Positions 49,901-62,879 of a stretch of DNA of 64,000 bases are shown here, in pieces. Location: positions 34,596,217 through 34,660,216 of the forward strand of contig NC_133534.1 in the NCBI RefSeq assembly GCF_048544455.1. The letters are read 5' to 3'. The stretch comes from Silene latifolia. Lineage: Eukaryota > Streptophyta > Magnoliopsida > Caryophyllales > Caryophyllaceae. Made by a program: the position numbers and the translations under genes. The notes beneath the pieces are model-generated. The model did no database searches, was not told the origin of the DNA, and saw nothing but the letters and a program-made list of their open reading frames with translations. Position 1 is the first letter of the stretch, and each line of letters starts with the position of its first letter.

Positions 49901-50990
49901 AAGAAGGAATGTCAAAGTATGGATCATTTTAAGATACATCAAGTTATGTAATCATCAGGGGGAGTAAACACGCGCTGTACTCTTTTTCCTTATCCATGGT
50001 TTTGTCCCACTGGATTTTCCATGGAAAGGTTTTAACGAGGCGGCTATTATTATGCGTGTTTGAATATTATTGTACTTTTTTCTTTTTAGCGTTTTTCCCA
50101 TGAAGTTTTTCTAGTAAGGTTTTTAACGAGACATCTTCTTCAGTGATGGACATCCAAGGGGGAGTGTTATAAAATATTATTATATGGATGTCCATATCTT
50201 AGAATGCTCTAGAATATATTGTCTTATGAAAACCTTCTCCCATTGTATTGTATATATATACTGTGACACCCCGCGATAAAGCGGAAAATATAACTAATAA
50301 ATTAAAGCGGAAATTGTGAGATTTTTAAAAACTTTTTGTTATAAGTTAAGGATTAAAACGCGGGTGCCAAAACTAAATGAAACAAATACGATAATAGACA
50401 AACTTAGGTTATTACAACCCAAGTCAAGAAAGTGGGGAAAAGATATCCCACGAATAAACAAATAAAGGGTTTCTAACTTGCAAACTAAGGTCCAAGGGTT
50501 TAGTTATCGCTAGCCCACACGTCTTCCCCACGTAAGCATCTTCACCACCTGTCATTCATGTAAACATGAACGCCACAGTCAGTGGGGAGTAACTCAAGGT
50601 TCTCCCAGCCACAATATGTCGAAATGCAAGTAAACAACCACTTAATTAAACATGTAGATCATGCATCATATATGAACAATGGAGAACAAGGAGATATAAT
50701 GAATAATCATGATAAAACAGGCATAATACTTTCTTAATAGAATAGGCATGGTGTATGAGGATGAATATGCAATCAAGGAAATAGAATAACCAAGTCGACC
50801 AACCCACATTGACCGACTCAACAAGTGTAAGACATATACTTAGTATGAACTCACAAGACAAATTATCTAGACTCCAACCTCTTGGTAGGACGACGATCAT
50901 AATACGGTCCTAGTCTAAACCTGGATCCAGACTCTCGGGATGGACGTCACCCGATTCGACAAACGATATACCAATCGTATCCAAGACTCG

Positions 50991-51200
50991 AAACATGGCA
51001 CACACTCGTAACCAAAGGTCGAGTAACCTCTAATCGGAAACATGGCACACACTCGTAACCAAAGGTCCGAAGAAAGGCGGAAGGATATCCTAATTCGGAA
51101 ACATGACACACACCCGTAACCAAAGGTCCGAAGAAAGGCGGAAGGATAACCCAATCCGGAAACATGGCACACACTCGTAACCAAAGGTCCGAAAGGGGTA
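50991..51200. repeat. 61-bp tandem repeat inside the LTR
   Basis: Units starting AAACATGGCACACACTCGTA at 51038, 51099 and 51160 (period 61), with a shorter 47-bp unit before them at 50991. Confidence 0.9.
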
Positions 51201-53204
51201 AATAAGGAATGTCAAGTAGTCACACAATGTAAAACGTCACACTTGAGTCACAATAAGAGTAAGAATGATCATGCAAACATCATATGACACGGGACCATTA
51301 ATCTCCCATTCATACTCATGGCTTGCATCTCACCATGAGTACAGATGGGAACATCAATCCCGACGATCATATCGCAACTAGAGGGCTTATAACTCACCCC
51401 TAGTATCCGATAGGACCGAGACTCTCACAACAGAACAATACCCGGCATTAACAAGAATATGATTCTTCACAATTAACTATTTAATAATAGTAACTCATAC
51501 ATGTCTTATATTGTTAGATATTCCCTTTTATAATTTATCATGTCAGTTAAATAAAATATAATGAGTGACAATGAGTAATTTACGTTATATAAAATTACGG
51601 GATAAAATGTGACCCACTTAAGTGGCTCATTTATGAGCCCAACAAATAAGCTATAAGAGGCCCAATAATTTAGTCCATTTAAGTCCAACATGTAAAACAC
51701 CGTTAGTCCATCCTATAGAGCATAATAGACCCGTCACGTAGAACATAACAAATCACGTATAGAACATAACAAGCCCAACTATTAAGTCAGGTGAAACCCA
51801 ACAATTTAATCATGTGAGAGAAATGTATATAATGAACGATATTTAGCGAATTAAGTTATATAAAATACGAGACGGAAATTAAACCATTCGAATAAACCAA
51901 TAAACGAATCAAATAAGGTCCGACCATTAAATCGAGGAAATTCCAACAAAAGTCATAGGAGATCCAAAAAATGAAGCATATTAAGCCCAATGATTAGAAC
52001 AAGCAAAGCCCAATGAATGGTGAGTGTTCAACCCAACAAATAAGACAACTTGTAACCATCCACAAGGAAGAAAAGAAGAAAGACAAGGGAGTAAGGAAAG
52101 GGGTGTGGTAATACGCCCATACACACGACAAGACCAACAACCAGCCGTGACCAAACCACCCACCCACGGCCAGCCATCAGCTCGCCAACAAAACCAGCCC
52201 GACCACTACTCCGCGGCTGCCCAAACCACCTGTGAACATGCCATCAACACGGTACCCGACACAGAATATAGGAAACCATCTAACACGAGATTACCAAATA
52301 TAAACAAGACCTTCACCAACACGACTCAGAACAGTCCCGTTATGGGTTCTCATAAACCCGTCACAGCCAATCATTTGGAAACGGAAATTTATACGAAAAG
52401 GTTATCGTTAATACGACCCTATTCAACTAAGTTACGCACCCTACCATAACCACCGTTCACACCCGTCCCAAAACAAGGGTGACGTGCTAATTTTCGCAGC
52501 ATAAACCCGGTCCTAGGAGTCCGTTCCAGACCCGACTCAAGACTGCCCACAACCACCCTTTCGACCATCCCAAAGCCGAGCATAAAAACCGAGTATAAAC
52601 CGTCCAATACAGGCACCAAATCAGTCTCACTTTCAGTACAAAGCCGTCTTTCACAGCTCCAAAGACGATATTCATCAGTCCACTTCAACCCATTTTTAGA
52701 CGACATTTAAGGCGAGGTTAAGGCATAAATTAAACACCAACAAGAGGCGACATTTATCATACAAATGAGAAAGACAGTAAAAGACCAAACTTTATCAAGT
52801 AAGCACATGTAAAACGATACAAAAGACGGGAATTCGACATTTGTCGAGTAACCTATCACCGTTACCTGTTTTTGATCTCTTAAAGTCCAAGGAATCGCCC
52901 TGGGATGATCTCAAACCCAAAAATGGCACAGAAATGCTCAAAAACCGCATCCCTTGAAAGACGGACGAAAAGAAACAGACGGAAGTTTGGCTCTTTTTTA
53001 CATAGAAAGAAGGAGAATGAGGAGGGGAAGCTAATGGTATAAAAATGGTGAAGTTTGGTTGAGAAATGGGGTTGGGATCTTGGTTTGAATGATCGGAAAT
53101 GGAGTAGTACGGGTTTGTTGTTGTTGCTGCTGCCTACTGTTTTGTTTTTGTTGAAATGAAGAAGGAGGAAAAGAGAGGGAGTGTCACGGTAACCCAACAA
53201 TAGT

Positions 53205-53250
53205 ATAGTAATAATAATAATATATATAATAATAATAATAATAATAATAT
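53205..53250. repeat. TAA/ATA microsatellite
   Basis: An interrupted run of TAA triplets with a short TATATATA centre. Confidence 0.9.
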
Positions 53251-53619
53251 AAAAGTAGAGTGTGGGGGTGGATAGGATATGTGTTGTCGACATACAATTG
53301 GTCCGTGTTAAGATAAGATTCTCAAATAAAATGTGACGGTCTAATGTTAGACGGGATTTAAGACGGGAATTATTACTATTACAGTCATTATTATTATCCG
53401 GCCAAAAATACGTATACATATATTATTATATAAATCGTGCCTTAAAAATATAATTTAATCGTACGTATTTTTATAAAAATGAGCTTTTATATAATACGTT
53501 TATAAAAATCGCGTTTGACATAAAATTAATTAAATAAAATAATTCAAAAATATATAACAAAATAATTAAACGGTTTAATAAATTTTAACTGTCAAAAAGG
53601 AAAATTCGCGGGTGTTACA

Positions 53620-55545
53620 ATCACCCCATCTTTTAAAAAGTTTCGTCCTCGAAACTTGAAAGTAGAAATGAAAGGTTATAAAAATAAAAATAAAAATAAA
53701 ACTGAACCTTTGAAATTGGTAACCAAAACATTAAAAGGTTACAAATAGTAAGAAATAAAAATTCTTTCAAAAGTTTCAAATAAAATTTTCGACAGAACCA
53801 GATTCTCATCAAAGGAACAAAAGTGTTCTCGTTACGTATTCAAGAACATCACATTCCAAATCAAAGATAAGGTAAAAAGGCAAATCATTTGTGTAAATCG
53901 AAAATCAAAACACTTTCAAAAACATAAATGAAGAGTTTTCAAAAGTACAAGCCTCATTCATGGAACGAAATTGCTCTTGTCGTGCACACAAGAACGCTCA
54001 CTTTCCAAGTCAAGGACAACTTTAAAACAAAAATTATTCGCCGACAAGCGTAGAACAAGTTATTAAACGTCTCTAATAACGAGTTCTAACATCCGATCAA
54101 CGTTAAAATCAAAAGAAAAGGTAATCTATTCAAATTTTCCTTGTAAGAGCCAAAAATGGAAATAGAAGTTTCACTTTTAAACTCAAAAGGGGTCGAATTT
54201 CTGAAAATGAAATCTTAAACTTTGACAAACAAGTCATAATTAGATCAAAGTTAACAGAAATTTGATAAAATTCTAAGAAATCTCGGGTTTAGTAATCAAA
54301 ATCATGATAGATAAGTTTATATCTAAAGAGCAGGTAGGGAATTAAACCAAGTTTTTATTTTCAAACCTTTAAATTAGGTAGGGTTTTGTAAAAGTAACAT
54401 AAACCTTTGACAACGAAACAAAAATGGTAGCTTGAAATGTTTAGAAATTGTATGAAATGAAAAGCAATTTAGACAACATAAATGCCAGGTACGCTAACAG
54501 AGTCCTAACTTAACCGACAAAAAGAGCTATGATGAATTTCATAGGGCAAGGTTCGAAGTCAAATCAACAAGGATGTCAAAGATAGAGTTTTATAGGTTAC
54601 TAGCATCAAACTTAAAAGAAGAGTATGATGAAGCAAGGAAAAGAGGTATGAACGGTAACACTTATGATCAAAGAAGACGGGTACTAGACTTCAAGGAAAC
54701 GCCAAGTACTCAAACTTCAAACAACAACATCATCCTAAGCGGTTCTGAAAACTTCCTATCAACAAAACTTATAATCACAACATTCCCAAGAATTTCCTCA
54801 AATCACTTATGTTACTTCATCCTAAGCAATTCCATGAAACAAGGTACTCCACTATAAGTGTGATCTCATCACTCCAAATCCTCAAACATCCACAAACAAC
54901 TTCCACAAGATCAAGGTCGAGGTCAGAATTTCCAACAAAGCTATACTCATATCCAACTAGCGCCAACCACGGGTTTCTCAAATATTCCACAAGGTTCTTA
55001 TTTAGGGTAAGGTAGTAACATGCCAACCCAAAGTCTGAAAAATCACTAGGATCTCAAGTCCTTCTATTCTTTTACTTATTACGAATTCCCAAAAGCAGAA
55101 CTACACTTATCTACAACATCATCCCATCATCTCAAGTACTCAATACAACCTCAAAGTTTCTAAAACCATAAATTAAAACTATGTCCTTTAACCTAACCAT
55201 TGGTGCCAACCATACCTTTATCCTTTTCAGTTACTAAAACAAGTGCTAAGACTCCCCAACAATGTAGCTTACTCTCACTCTCATATCATACCTCGAGTAG
55301 TAATCAATATCACTCACTTACACCAACCAATAATCCCACATTTAACATTTCTCACATGGTGACACAAACATTAAACCCTCATATCCAAGGCAACTACCAA
55401 AGTTAATCCCAAACTTGACTTAGTCAATCCTATATCCTCAATTTCACCATTCAATTTCATCCACCTTAGGTCAAGTACTAAGCACTAGTATCCCAAACAT
55501 AAACAACAAAGCCAGGTTCTATAACCTTAGTAACCAATGCCACTC
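53620..55545 (-). mobile_element. 3' internal part of the Del/Tekay-like element
   Basis: Continues from the polypurine end at 53620-53660. AT-rich, with no frame showing integrase or chromodomain, so either strongly decayed or a non-autonomous derivative. It breaks off where the next LTR begins at about 55546; the remainder may lie beyond the window. Confidence 0.45.
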
Positions 55546-56274
55546 TGTGGACGGCGGGCCGCCCACGGGGGCGCTTGGGTTGGAAAAGAGAAACAAGCGT
55601 TTGCATTTTTGTATGGAGTCGCCACCAATTTTTATGGGAAATTGGAACCGTTCGAATACCTCGTGCCATGTCTAGACACAAAGTAAAGACATGAACACCA
55701 AGCAATCGTTACCCTTAGCATTCTATGTCTAGAATGACTCTCGTGGATGCCAATGAACACGGGTGTTCACAAATATCTGGAGTAAGGGGTGAGGGTACGT
55801 ATTAGGAAGCTCTTTTGATCGAACACCTAATCCTGCCCGCCTCGATAGCGGCCTCTACTAATGATTAGGGAAGTTATTCGTACTTGATATATTGTCGATT
55901 ATATGCATGCAATGCAACATCCAAGTTTTAATCCTAACATGTGAAGATTAGGCTAAGTCGGTAGACACGTAATTTAATCATGCAATTGGGTCGAAGTTGG
56001 ATTTAACGCTCATTTACATGTGAAAACATACAAATGATAAAAGAAATACAACAAATAAATTACAATAATGAAAATTACATTAATTACATTGGAATAGGCG
56101 ATTTATGTCGAAAATACCCTTAAAACGGACAATTTGAGAAAAAGAAGTAAAAGAAAGAATCAAATAAATTAACGAACAGGAATTAACGTGATATTACGGT
56201 TAATAGTTAGTTAATATGTAAAATAATTAAACTAGGTCAAGGCAGAAACGGAGTTCAGGGACAGAACTCAGCCA

Positions 56275-56336
56275 GGAACAGACGCAGCAGAGCTGCGTCC
56301 TTTGGAATAGGCGTAGCAGACGTTGCGTCTGTTCCT
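56275..56336. repeat. Palindrome doublet 1
   Basis: Two 30-bp units, GACGCAGCAGAGCTGCGTCC and GGCGTAGCAGACGTTGCGTC, each an imperfect inverted repeat, between GGAACA and TGTTCC. Confidence 0.85.
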
Positions 56337-56910
56337 TGGCTCAGTTCTGGCTGTGAAGCCGTAATTGCAAGCCGTTAATGTCAATTGGTGATTTAATGAT
56401 CAATTGGTATTATTTACTCGGATGGAAGTGATTAATAGGTTATTTAACATATGAATGGGTCATGAAAACAGTAAAACATGAATAAGACGGAATTGAACGA
56501 ATTAACATAGGATGGATTAATTACAGGAGTGAAAAAAATATTAACAAACCAAACAAATTAAATCAATTAATTAAGTTAGGCACGATGGATTAATGACGAA
56601 TATGCGAAGAATATGACAAATAACAGATGAAAACTATATCAAAGACGAATTCCAGAAACTCAATATTAACAAATTGAATCTCTATAACCCGGAATTGAAT
56701 TTAATGACGAAAACCCGCAAATATTGGATTATTTGGGATTTAAGTCGGATTTGTGACGAATTAAAACATGTTAAAGATGATGATTATAATATACATGTGA
56801 ATTATATGCTATCATGGCGAAGAATTAACAAACCAACGAAACAAATAAAAGAATTTCGACGAATAACAGAGGACGAACGAGGAAGAAGGGAAGCAAGAAC
56901 TGCGGCAGCC

Positions 56911-56974
56911 TTACGAAGAGGCGCAGCAGATACTGCGCTCCTTCGAAGAGGCGCAGCAGTTGCTGCGTCCTTTC
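56911..56974. repeat. Palindrome doublet 2
   Basis: CGAAGAGGCGCAGCAG starts at 56914 and 56944 (period 30), each unit closed by CTGCG(C/T)CC. Confidence 0.88.
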
Positions 56975-57401
56975 TCGACGGTTTGTCTTCTGGAAATCCG
57001 TAAAAAGAGGTTTTAAAGCATGGTTTTAGAAATCGGTTTTAATGATTTTCGACATAAATCTTACATTGACGATACAATAATAAAAACAATAAATAAAGAA
57101 GGATTATACACCCTCAGACTTACATGTTGACGAAACGAGAAGGACTAAGATATCGATTAGTGATGCTCGACGCGAATGCAAAGAGAGTGCCCTCGTAAGA
57201 GGAAAACTATTAAGTTGATTGATGTGTAGTTGGTCAAATTGGCCGGTCATGCAAACGGGGAGGCTGGTACTCAGAAGGATCCGAGCTTACGTGGTCGAAA
57301 GTTCAAGCACGTAGACGCCAAAAGTAAGAACAAAATCTAGAATGCAAAGGGAGAAGAGAAGGGCGGACACTCGCGTGAGAAATATGAGGAGCGAAGGCTT
57401 C

Positions 57402-57409
57402 TATTTATA
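57402..57409 (-). promoter_or_regulatory. Minus-strand TATA box in the Ogre-like LTR
   Basis: Reversed, the context reads GATTAGTATAAATAGAAG, sharing 16 bases with the plus-strand box at 62981-62996. No gene is known downstream on minus. Confidence 0.35.
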
Positions 57410-57504
57410 CTAATCACGTGAAGGAATTAGGGTTTCGGAGACTCTTTGGAAGTGAATCTCGGAAAGATATGAAAAAGATACGAGAAACATGCAGAAAAGG
57501 GCCT

Positions 57505-57568
57505 GGGAAGAGGCGCAGCAGCCACTGTGTCTCTTGGAAGAGGCGCAGCACCAGCTGCGTCTGTTCCC
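57505..57568. repeat. Palindrome doublet 3
   Basis: GGAAGAGGCGCAGCA at 57506 and 57536 (period 30), followed by CTGCGTCTGTTCCC. Confidence 0.88.
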
Positions 57569-58457
57569 AAGGGGTTTCCTCCTGCGGAAGAAAGATTTCC
57601 GTGTTTGAGTTATGGTAGGACGGAAATAATTCGGTTTTCCTTAATATATTATATGAATATTACGGGAAATTGTTTACTAAAAGATAAAATTTATGAAATA
57701 TGGAATAGAAATATCCGGAACATTCCAGAACATTCTGACTCGGGATTTAACGGTTATCAGAAAATGGAGACGGTTTTAGGCCCGGGCTCCGAATGTACTC
57801 TAATTACTGTCAAAACGACCGTATCGGCACGTAGATGACAACTAAGAGGTAGACATTAATATTTGAGCAATCACTTGACGATAATCTTACGAATTGTCAC
57901 AAATCGTTCCGCGTATCAAACATGCGGCCCAATCATCACCGGGTGGTTTGCGGGAGGTGCGAAATGAGGTATCTCTGAGCCCCCACTTTGACCGAGGCTT
58001 GGACAAGGCGAAAGTCAAAGTATAGCCATCAGGTCAATCAAGATTACAACTCGACAACTATGGCGACGCGAGGCGGCTCAAGGGGTCTGAGCCAAGGACC
58101 TGTCGTCGGGAACATTTTAGAGTCTGTCGACTATCGGGGAGGGTCGTTTAAAGTCCATTAGACTACGTAAGGAGGCTCGCCAGCCATAAGAAGAGACCAT
58201 ACCTGAGACGTCTTCTCGAGATGCTTCCGGAGGTGCGTAGGAGCTAAGGTTAAGCATAGGAGCTAAGGTTAAGACCTAAAAGATATATAAGGATTGGTGC
58301 TAGGGTGTGGGGCCCTAAAGGAAAGCATTGACGGGAAGGAGGCCTAAAGTAAGTTCAACTTAAGGGTAACTGGAGGTTGGGTATAGGAACTCTATAGGTT
58401 TGGGAACTTCTGGAGAACGACACCTTTGTCGAACTCCGCGGGGAAACACGAGATATT

Positions 58458-58701
58458 GAGAGTAGCAGGACACAGGCGGGAACTGCTGAGAGAAAACTGC
58501 TTGGGTAGTCTTCGAGAAATAATTGCGAGTAGCAGGACATAGGCGGGAACTGCTGAGGGGAAATCTGCTTAGGTAGATGTCAATCCTCACGTCTTGAGAG
58601 GGACAGTACGTCCGCTTACTCTCGCTGGAGACATGATTAGGAGTTATTCTTCTTGTCATGAGAGGGAAAGTATATCCGCTTACTCTCGGTGGAGACATAA
58701 T
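58458..58701. repeat. Two short tandem duplications
   Basis: GAGTAGCAGGACA(C/T)AGGCG blocks of about 69 bp occur at about 58458 and 58527; then GAGAGGGA(C/A)AGTA blocks of about 63 bp, ending CGCTTACTCTCG(C/G)TGGAGAC, at about 58596 and 58659. Confidence 0.75.
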
Positions 58702-58940
58702 GAAGGTGTGTCGAATTCCGTGAAGGAATAAATGCTCGTTGCGACAAGCAAAAGGTCTTGGAAGGAATAAATAACGCACGACATTCTGCTGCTGGCTTGG
58801 AAATACGGGCCGAAACGAAAGCAAATTGTCAAACGGACCAAAAGAATAAAAATAACTTCGGGGAAGAGGCGCACCAAAGATGGGCCCACAAATAACAAAC
58901 TCATAACGAATTTTTGAAAATCCGTATGGAGGGAACATAA

Positions 58941-59004
58941 GGAAAAGGCGCAGCAAGAGCTGCGTCTCTTGGAAGAGGCGCAGCGCCTGCTGCGTCTATT
59001 CCCC
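58941..59004. repeat. Palindrome doublet 4
   Basis: GGAAAAGGCGCAGCA at 58941 and GGAAGAGGCGCAGCG at 58971 (period 30), closed by CTGCGTCTATTCCCC. Confidence 0.88.
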
Positions 59005-59755
59005 AAAGTGGTTTTTCTGCGTAAAAACGCGATGAATCAGGGGGATTGTTCATTTGTTCGAAACACAATTCATACCATTTCTTTCTCAAATCTTCACCAT
59101 TTCCGCCAAGGTTTGATCCAAAAGCTTGCATTAATCATGACTAATCGAGATATGTGTCTCATTCTTGCATTAATCGTCCATATTCGTCCAATTTTAAGCC
59201 GAAAAATCTAGGGTTTATGACCCATTTGATCGAAATTTTGGGGCTTTTCCCCCCAAACGCATTTTCCTTGTCAAATTGACATTAGAAATGGATAGTAGGT
59301 AATATTAGGAACATAACCATGTATTTGTCTCGAATTTTCGTCATGTTTTGAGCCTTTGAGTGAAATTTGAGACGGTTTTACAGCTAAACCGTAAATCGCT
59401 TTGAAAATAGCCTTAGGAATGCCCATTTGCGATGGAACTTGATATTTGGGATCCTTGAATGATGGGTAAACTTTATACCATCTCGGAATTTTGGTTTGTG
59501 ACGGCTTTTTCAGGACACTTTTCTAGGGCATAATCGCCATTATAACGAAATGCTGCCGAAATTTCGACTCGAACCCGGAACTAGGCTTCAAACTAGACTT
59601 GACTTGACCCAAATTACCACATGAGTGATCGGGTTGGTGAAAATAGGGCCAAGGATGGCGGGAAAAGAGCGGTTTCAGGGCTTTGAAGGCTCGAAAATCC
59701 CTTAACCAAGGCTTGTCGTCACGTGACGCGGCCTAAATTTGCTTTAATGTTGCAG

Positions 59756-62145
59756 GTGATGAGGCTTCTACTTCTGGGAGAGCTCCCATGGAGATCGACG
59801 CTGCTACTGTCGAGGAGGCTTTAGAGCTGTCCTTCACCGCCGCAGTGATGGCTGCTGGGGACGGGGTCCATGAGGAGGAGGCTGTCGAGGAGGAGGAGGC
59901 CCCGAGACGGGCCAACGTCGGGCGAGGAGGCCGTCAGCTGAGAGGATCTCCTGCGTGGGCTGAGACTTGGGAGAGCAGGCACCTGGTGTGGGCTGCAGAG
60001 GGTCACCTGTCCTACAGGACGGTGAAGAGTTTGGTAAATAGGAATTCACTACTCATTACTCATCCTCTTTCATTCTTTTGTTCAAATTTCTTTCAGATTT
60101 CATTCAAAACTAAAGATAGCTTTGTTTCAAATCACAATAGGAGGCCGGGAACATCAGGTTGTTCTCGGGTTACACGACAGCGATGGAGCACTACGAGCGG
60201 CTGTCGGCGGAGGAGAGGGCCATGATCGAGCGTGGAGCGTTCGGTCCTTTGGTGCAGGTTTGGAGGGACATCGTGAAGAGGAAGTTGCGGGCTAACCTTA
60301 GCCTGGTCCGCGCTTTCTTGGACCGATTCTGGGATACGACTTCTACGTTTCACATGCCTTTTGGTGAGGTGGGAGTCACTCTGGAGGACTACGGCATGAT
60401 TTCTGGTCTGCCGTGCGGGACCGAGGAGGTGGAGTGGCCGGAGACTGCCATGAGGGCCGACTCGGCCGAGGCGAGGAGATTGATCGGCTGGAACTTGTCC
60501 CCGAAGGCTATTCTGATGCGGGTTTGGTTTGAGTTCTTACGTTCGAGACTACTTTGCGGGGAAGACCCGGCCGGGTGACGATTGACGGGAGGGAGACGGC
60601 TCCTCCTCCCTGTACACCGAGCGCAGGGCCGCCCGTGGCTCGTGGTTTCGTCTTCGATTTACCTCGGAGACAAGGGCGAGAGGCTATCGACGAAGCTTCT
60701 TCCCTTCCTTTCTGACCTGAGTTCCCTAGGGCGTTGGGACTGGGTCACTGCTGGTTTCGCGGTCCTCATCCGCTTCATGAGGGCCATGGTTCGTCTGGAG
60801 TTGATGGAGAAGGGGACTTCTCCTGGTGCTGTCGGGCCTGGACTACTGCTGGAGGTATGAACTTTCCTTTAGACCAAAATTAATTCTTCTCTTTATCAAA
60901 CTACGAAAGATCGTCATTGATTATTTTGCTTTGCAGACGTGGGTGTACTCCTACTTCCCGGGCCTCGCGCCCAAGAGGACGGAGCCGCTGGAGAGGGCCT
61001 ATCCCGTGGTGAGGGATTGGGTGATGTGCCGAACGAAGAGCAAGCGTTCTTCTCATAACGTCTACCGGCGGGACGTGAACGCTCTTCAGCTGGACAGCGT
61101 GAGTATCCCACTTATATTCACTCGTGCCTCTTATATTTGCTTTTAATTGATCGTAGGAATGATCCTTGTTTATCTTGTCACAGTGGGTGCCAAGACCTTG
61201 GGCGGAGTACGCCGGAGCGCCTCTTTTCGTGGCTGAGGTCCTTCGACCTAGGAGCCCGAGCCGATTGCTGTTGAGGACGTCGATGGGCCCTGTGTGGTAC
61301 TTGGGCGAGTGCTTGGCTCGTCAGTGCTCGCGGGACGTGTTGACGGTTCTCGTCGATCCTCCCAGTACGATGTTTAGGGAGCCTTCTGAGGCTGAGAGGG
61401 AGGCGGACTTGGCTGGTGCCAGTGGCGACGCCCTTCTTCTTCCTGACGAGGACTACTCGGTGTTCCTTTACGGGAGGTTGGCGTACTGGCCGGTAGTGGT
61501 GAGTATCTTTTACTTTTCCTCTTGATTCGATTTTGAGATTTATAATGAAAGATCATCGGTTAATGAGAACCATTTGCCTTTGCAGGAGGTCGAGGCGGCG
61601 GGGATCGAGCCCCCAGAGTACCCCGAGGCTCTCGAGTACACTGACGCGACTGGGAGGACGACGATCTCCGAGCTGCGTGACTTTGACGTAGCTGTGACGG
61701 ATGCTGGCCTGGACGACTGGCAGCATCTGATTCGGAGGGTGAGCCTCTAACTTGTATATCCTTTGTGTAAGAACACATTTTATTGAGTTTGTTCAATTGT
61801 TGAGAATTTCTTTTTGAAAATGCAGGTTGCGCCGTCTCGGTTTGTGGCGTTGTGGAGGGTGGCCAACCGGCTGCGAGCTACTGCCGTCGAGGCACTTGTC
61901 GGCGGTCGAGGTCGTCAGGTATGAACCTTGTGCCTAGTTCCTTTTTGATTTTTTGATTTTTCGGTTTCGCTTGAATCGATTGACATGAGCCAATTTATTG
62001 TTTACAGGGTGACCGTGAGCTGGAGCGAGAGTTGACTCAGTCTCGAGAGGAGACAGCTCGCTTGTTGAGGGAGCTCGAGGTTTGGGACGCCGAGATCGCC
62101 GTTCTTGCGGCGAGAGTTGCAGAGTTGGAGGGCGCCCAGCAGTAG
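59756..62145 (+). pseudogene. Plant mobile domain (PMD) gene within the Ogre-like element
   Basis: A spliced gene with a PMD, the domain shared by the nuclear MAIN/MAIL1 proteins that act in gene and transposon silencing and by many plant transposons. Likely exons: 59756-60033, from 60141 to about 60854, 60937-61099, 61185-61500, 61586-61738, 61826-61919 and 62009-62145. The first codes an acidic Glu-rich stretch (EEEAVEEEEAPRR); the second holds the diagnostic LDRFWDTTSTFHMPFGEVGVTLEDYGMISGLPCGTEEVEW. The last exons form a Glu/Arg-rich coiled coil ending AELEGAQQ. The start is unsure, since exon one seems to follow an acceptor. It appears broken at one or a few points. Its codons are GC-rich compared with the flanking sequence, which suggests the gene came from elsewhere. 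Whether the element carries it or landed around it cannot be told. Confidence 0.7.
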
Positions 62146-62879
62146 TTTTGTGTAGTTTTTCGTTTGTTGGTCGTACTTTGTATATTTGGACATTGATTTT
62201 GAGCATTTTTGGACCTTGTTTGGGGCTCGAGCCCCCAGTTTGTACATTTCCTTCGTTTGGTGTATATACGACGTCCGAGTGCCTTTGCTGCTGGGTTGTG
62301 TTGCTTGTATCTGCAGGTTAGTTTCGAACAGGTTTGGTAGATGACGGTTTACGCCGTCATGCTGTCGAGATTTACATAGAAAACACGCAAAGCATACATT
62401 TATATATACATACGGCCTTAATTAGCGCAAAATGAGAGACTCGAAAGAATGCAAAAAATGCCAAAATTTTGCCGAAAATGACCGGACGGTAGGGAGGGTT
62501 ACCCCCTAAAAAAAGAAAAAAAAAAAGGAAATCTATAAGTTAGAAATGTAGAAATGAAATTAAGAAATAGAAATTAATATATACGTGTTGAGATTCGTTA
62601 AAATAAATGAATTAAAATGAAAATTATTTCCTAAGATGAAAAAATGAAAATTATTTCCTAAAAATGAAAATGAAATTTATTTCCTAAAATGAAAATGTGC
62701 ACATGTGGTAAAATGGCGAAAATGTCAATGTCGCCTCGATATGCGTGCCCGCGAAATTAGGAAACCTGAAACATGGTAATCTTCTCGTATTTACCAAAAT
62801 AATAACCCGTAGGAATAGGAAATTATTCGTCATGGAATTAGGAAAGATCCAACGCGGAAAATCACAGAAGTGAGGCTGA

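Larger units (their letters stand above)
45521..50261 (+). mobile_element. Old Ty1/copia remnant
   Basis: ACACGTTATCAGCACGAG near 45604 is the primer-site flank usual in Ty1/copia elements, after what looks like the end of a 5' LTR (TATTTCACA). CACCTTAGGGGGAGAAAAG near 48350 is worn integrase-region coding sequence. GGGTTTTTCCTAACAAGGTTTTTAACGAGG (49600 and relatives) and CCAAGGGGGAG at 50155-50164 are the 3' end with the polypurine tract. A 3' LTR begins TGTTATAAAATATT at 50165 and is cut at 50261 by the next element. No long frame remains; strongly decayed, so probably millions of years old. Confidence 0.7.
50262..53619 (-). mobile_element. 3.4-kb LTR of a minus-strand Del/Tekay-like Ty3/gypsy element
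   Basis: The plus strand reads TGTGACACCCCGCG at 50262 and GCGGGTGTTACA to 53619, the near-inverted ends typical of this group. Next to it lies CACCCCATCTTTTAAAAAG then TTTCGTCCTCGAAAC, the reversed polypurine end that precedes the 3' LTR in such elements, so the element runs on the minus strand and this is its 3' LTR. It interrupts the copia 3' LTR. Long frames inside show no domain. A fossil. Confidence 0.72.

Noticed and set aside
50985-51200. Repeat array considered as a CRISPR array
   Set aside because: Plant nuclear DNA, contiguous 61-bp tandem units without unique spacers.
52880-53419. 179-codon minus frame with Ile-rich run
   Set aside because: Crosses the TAA/ATA microsatellite in the LTR; no domain.
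58355-59006. Overlapping minus frames up to 198 codons
   Set aside because: Cover tandem duplications and palindrome doublet 4; no recognisable protein family.
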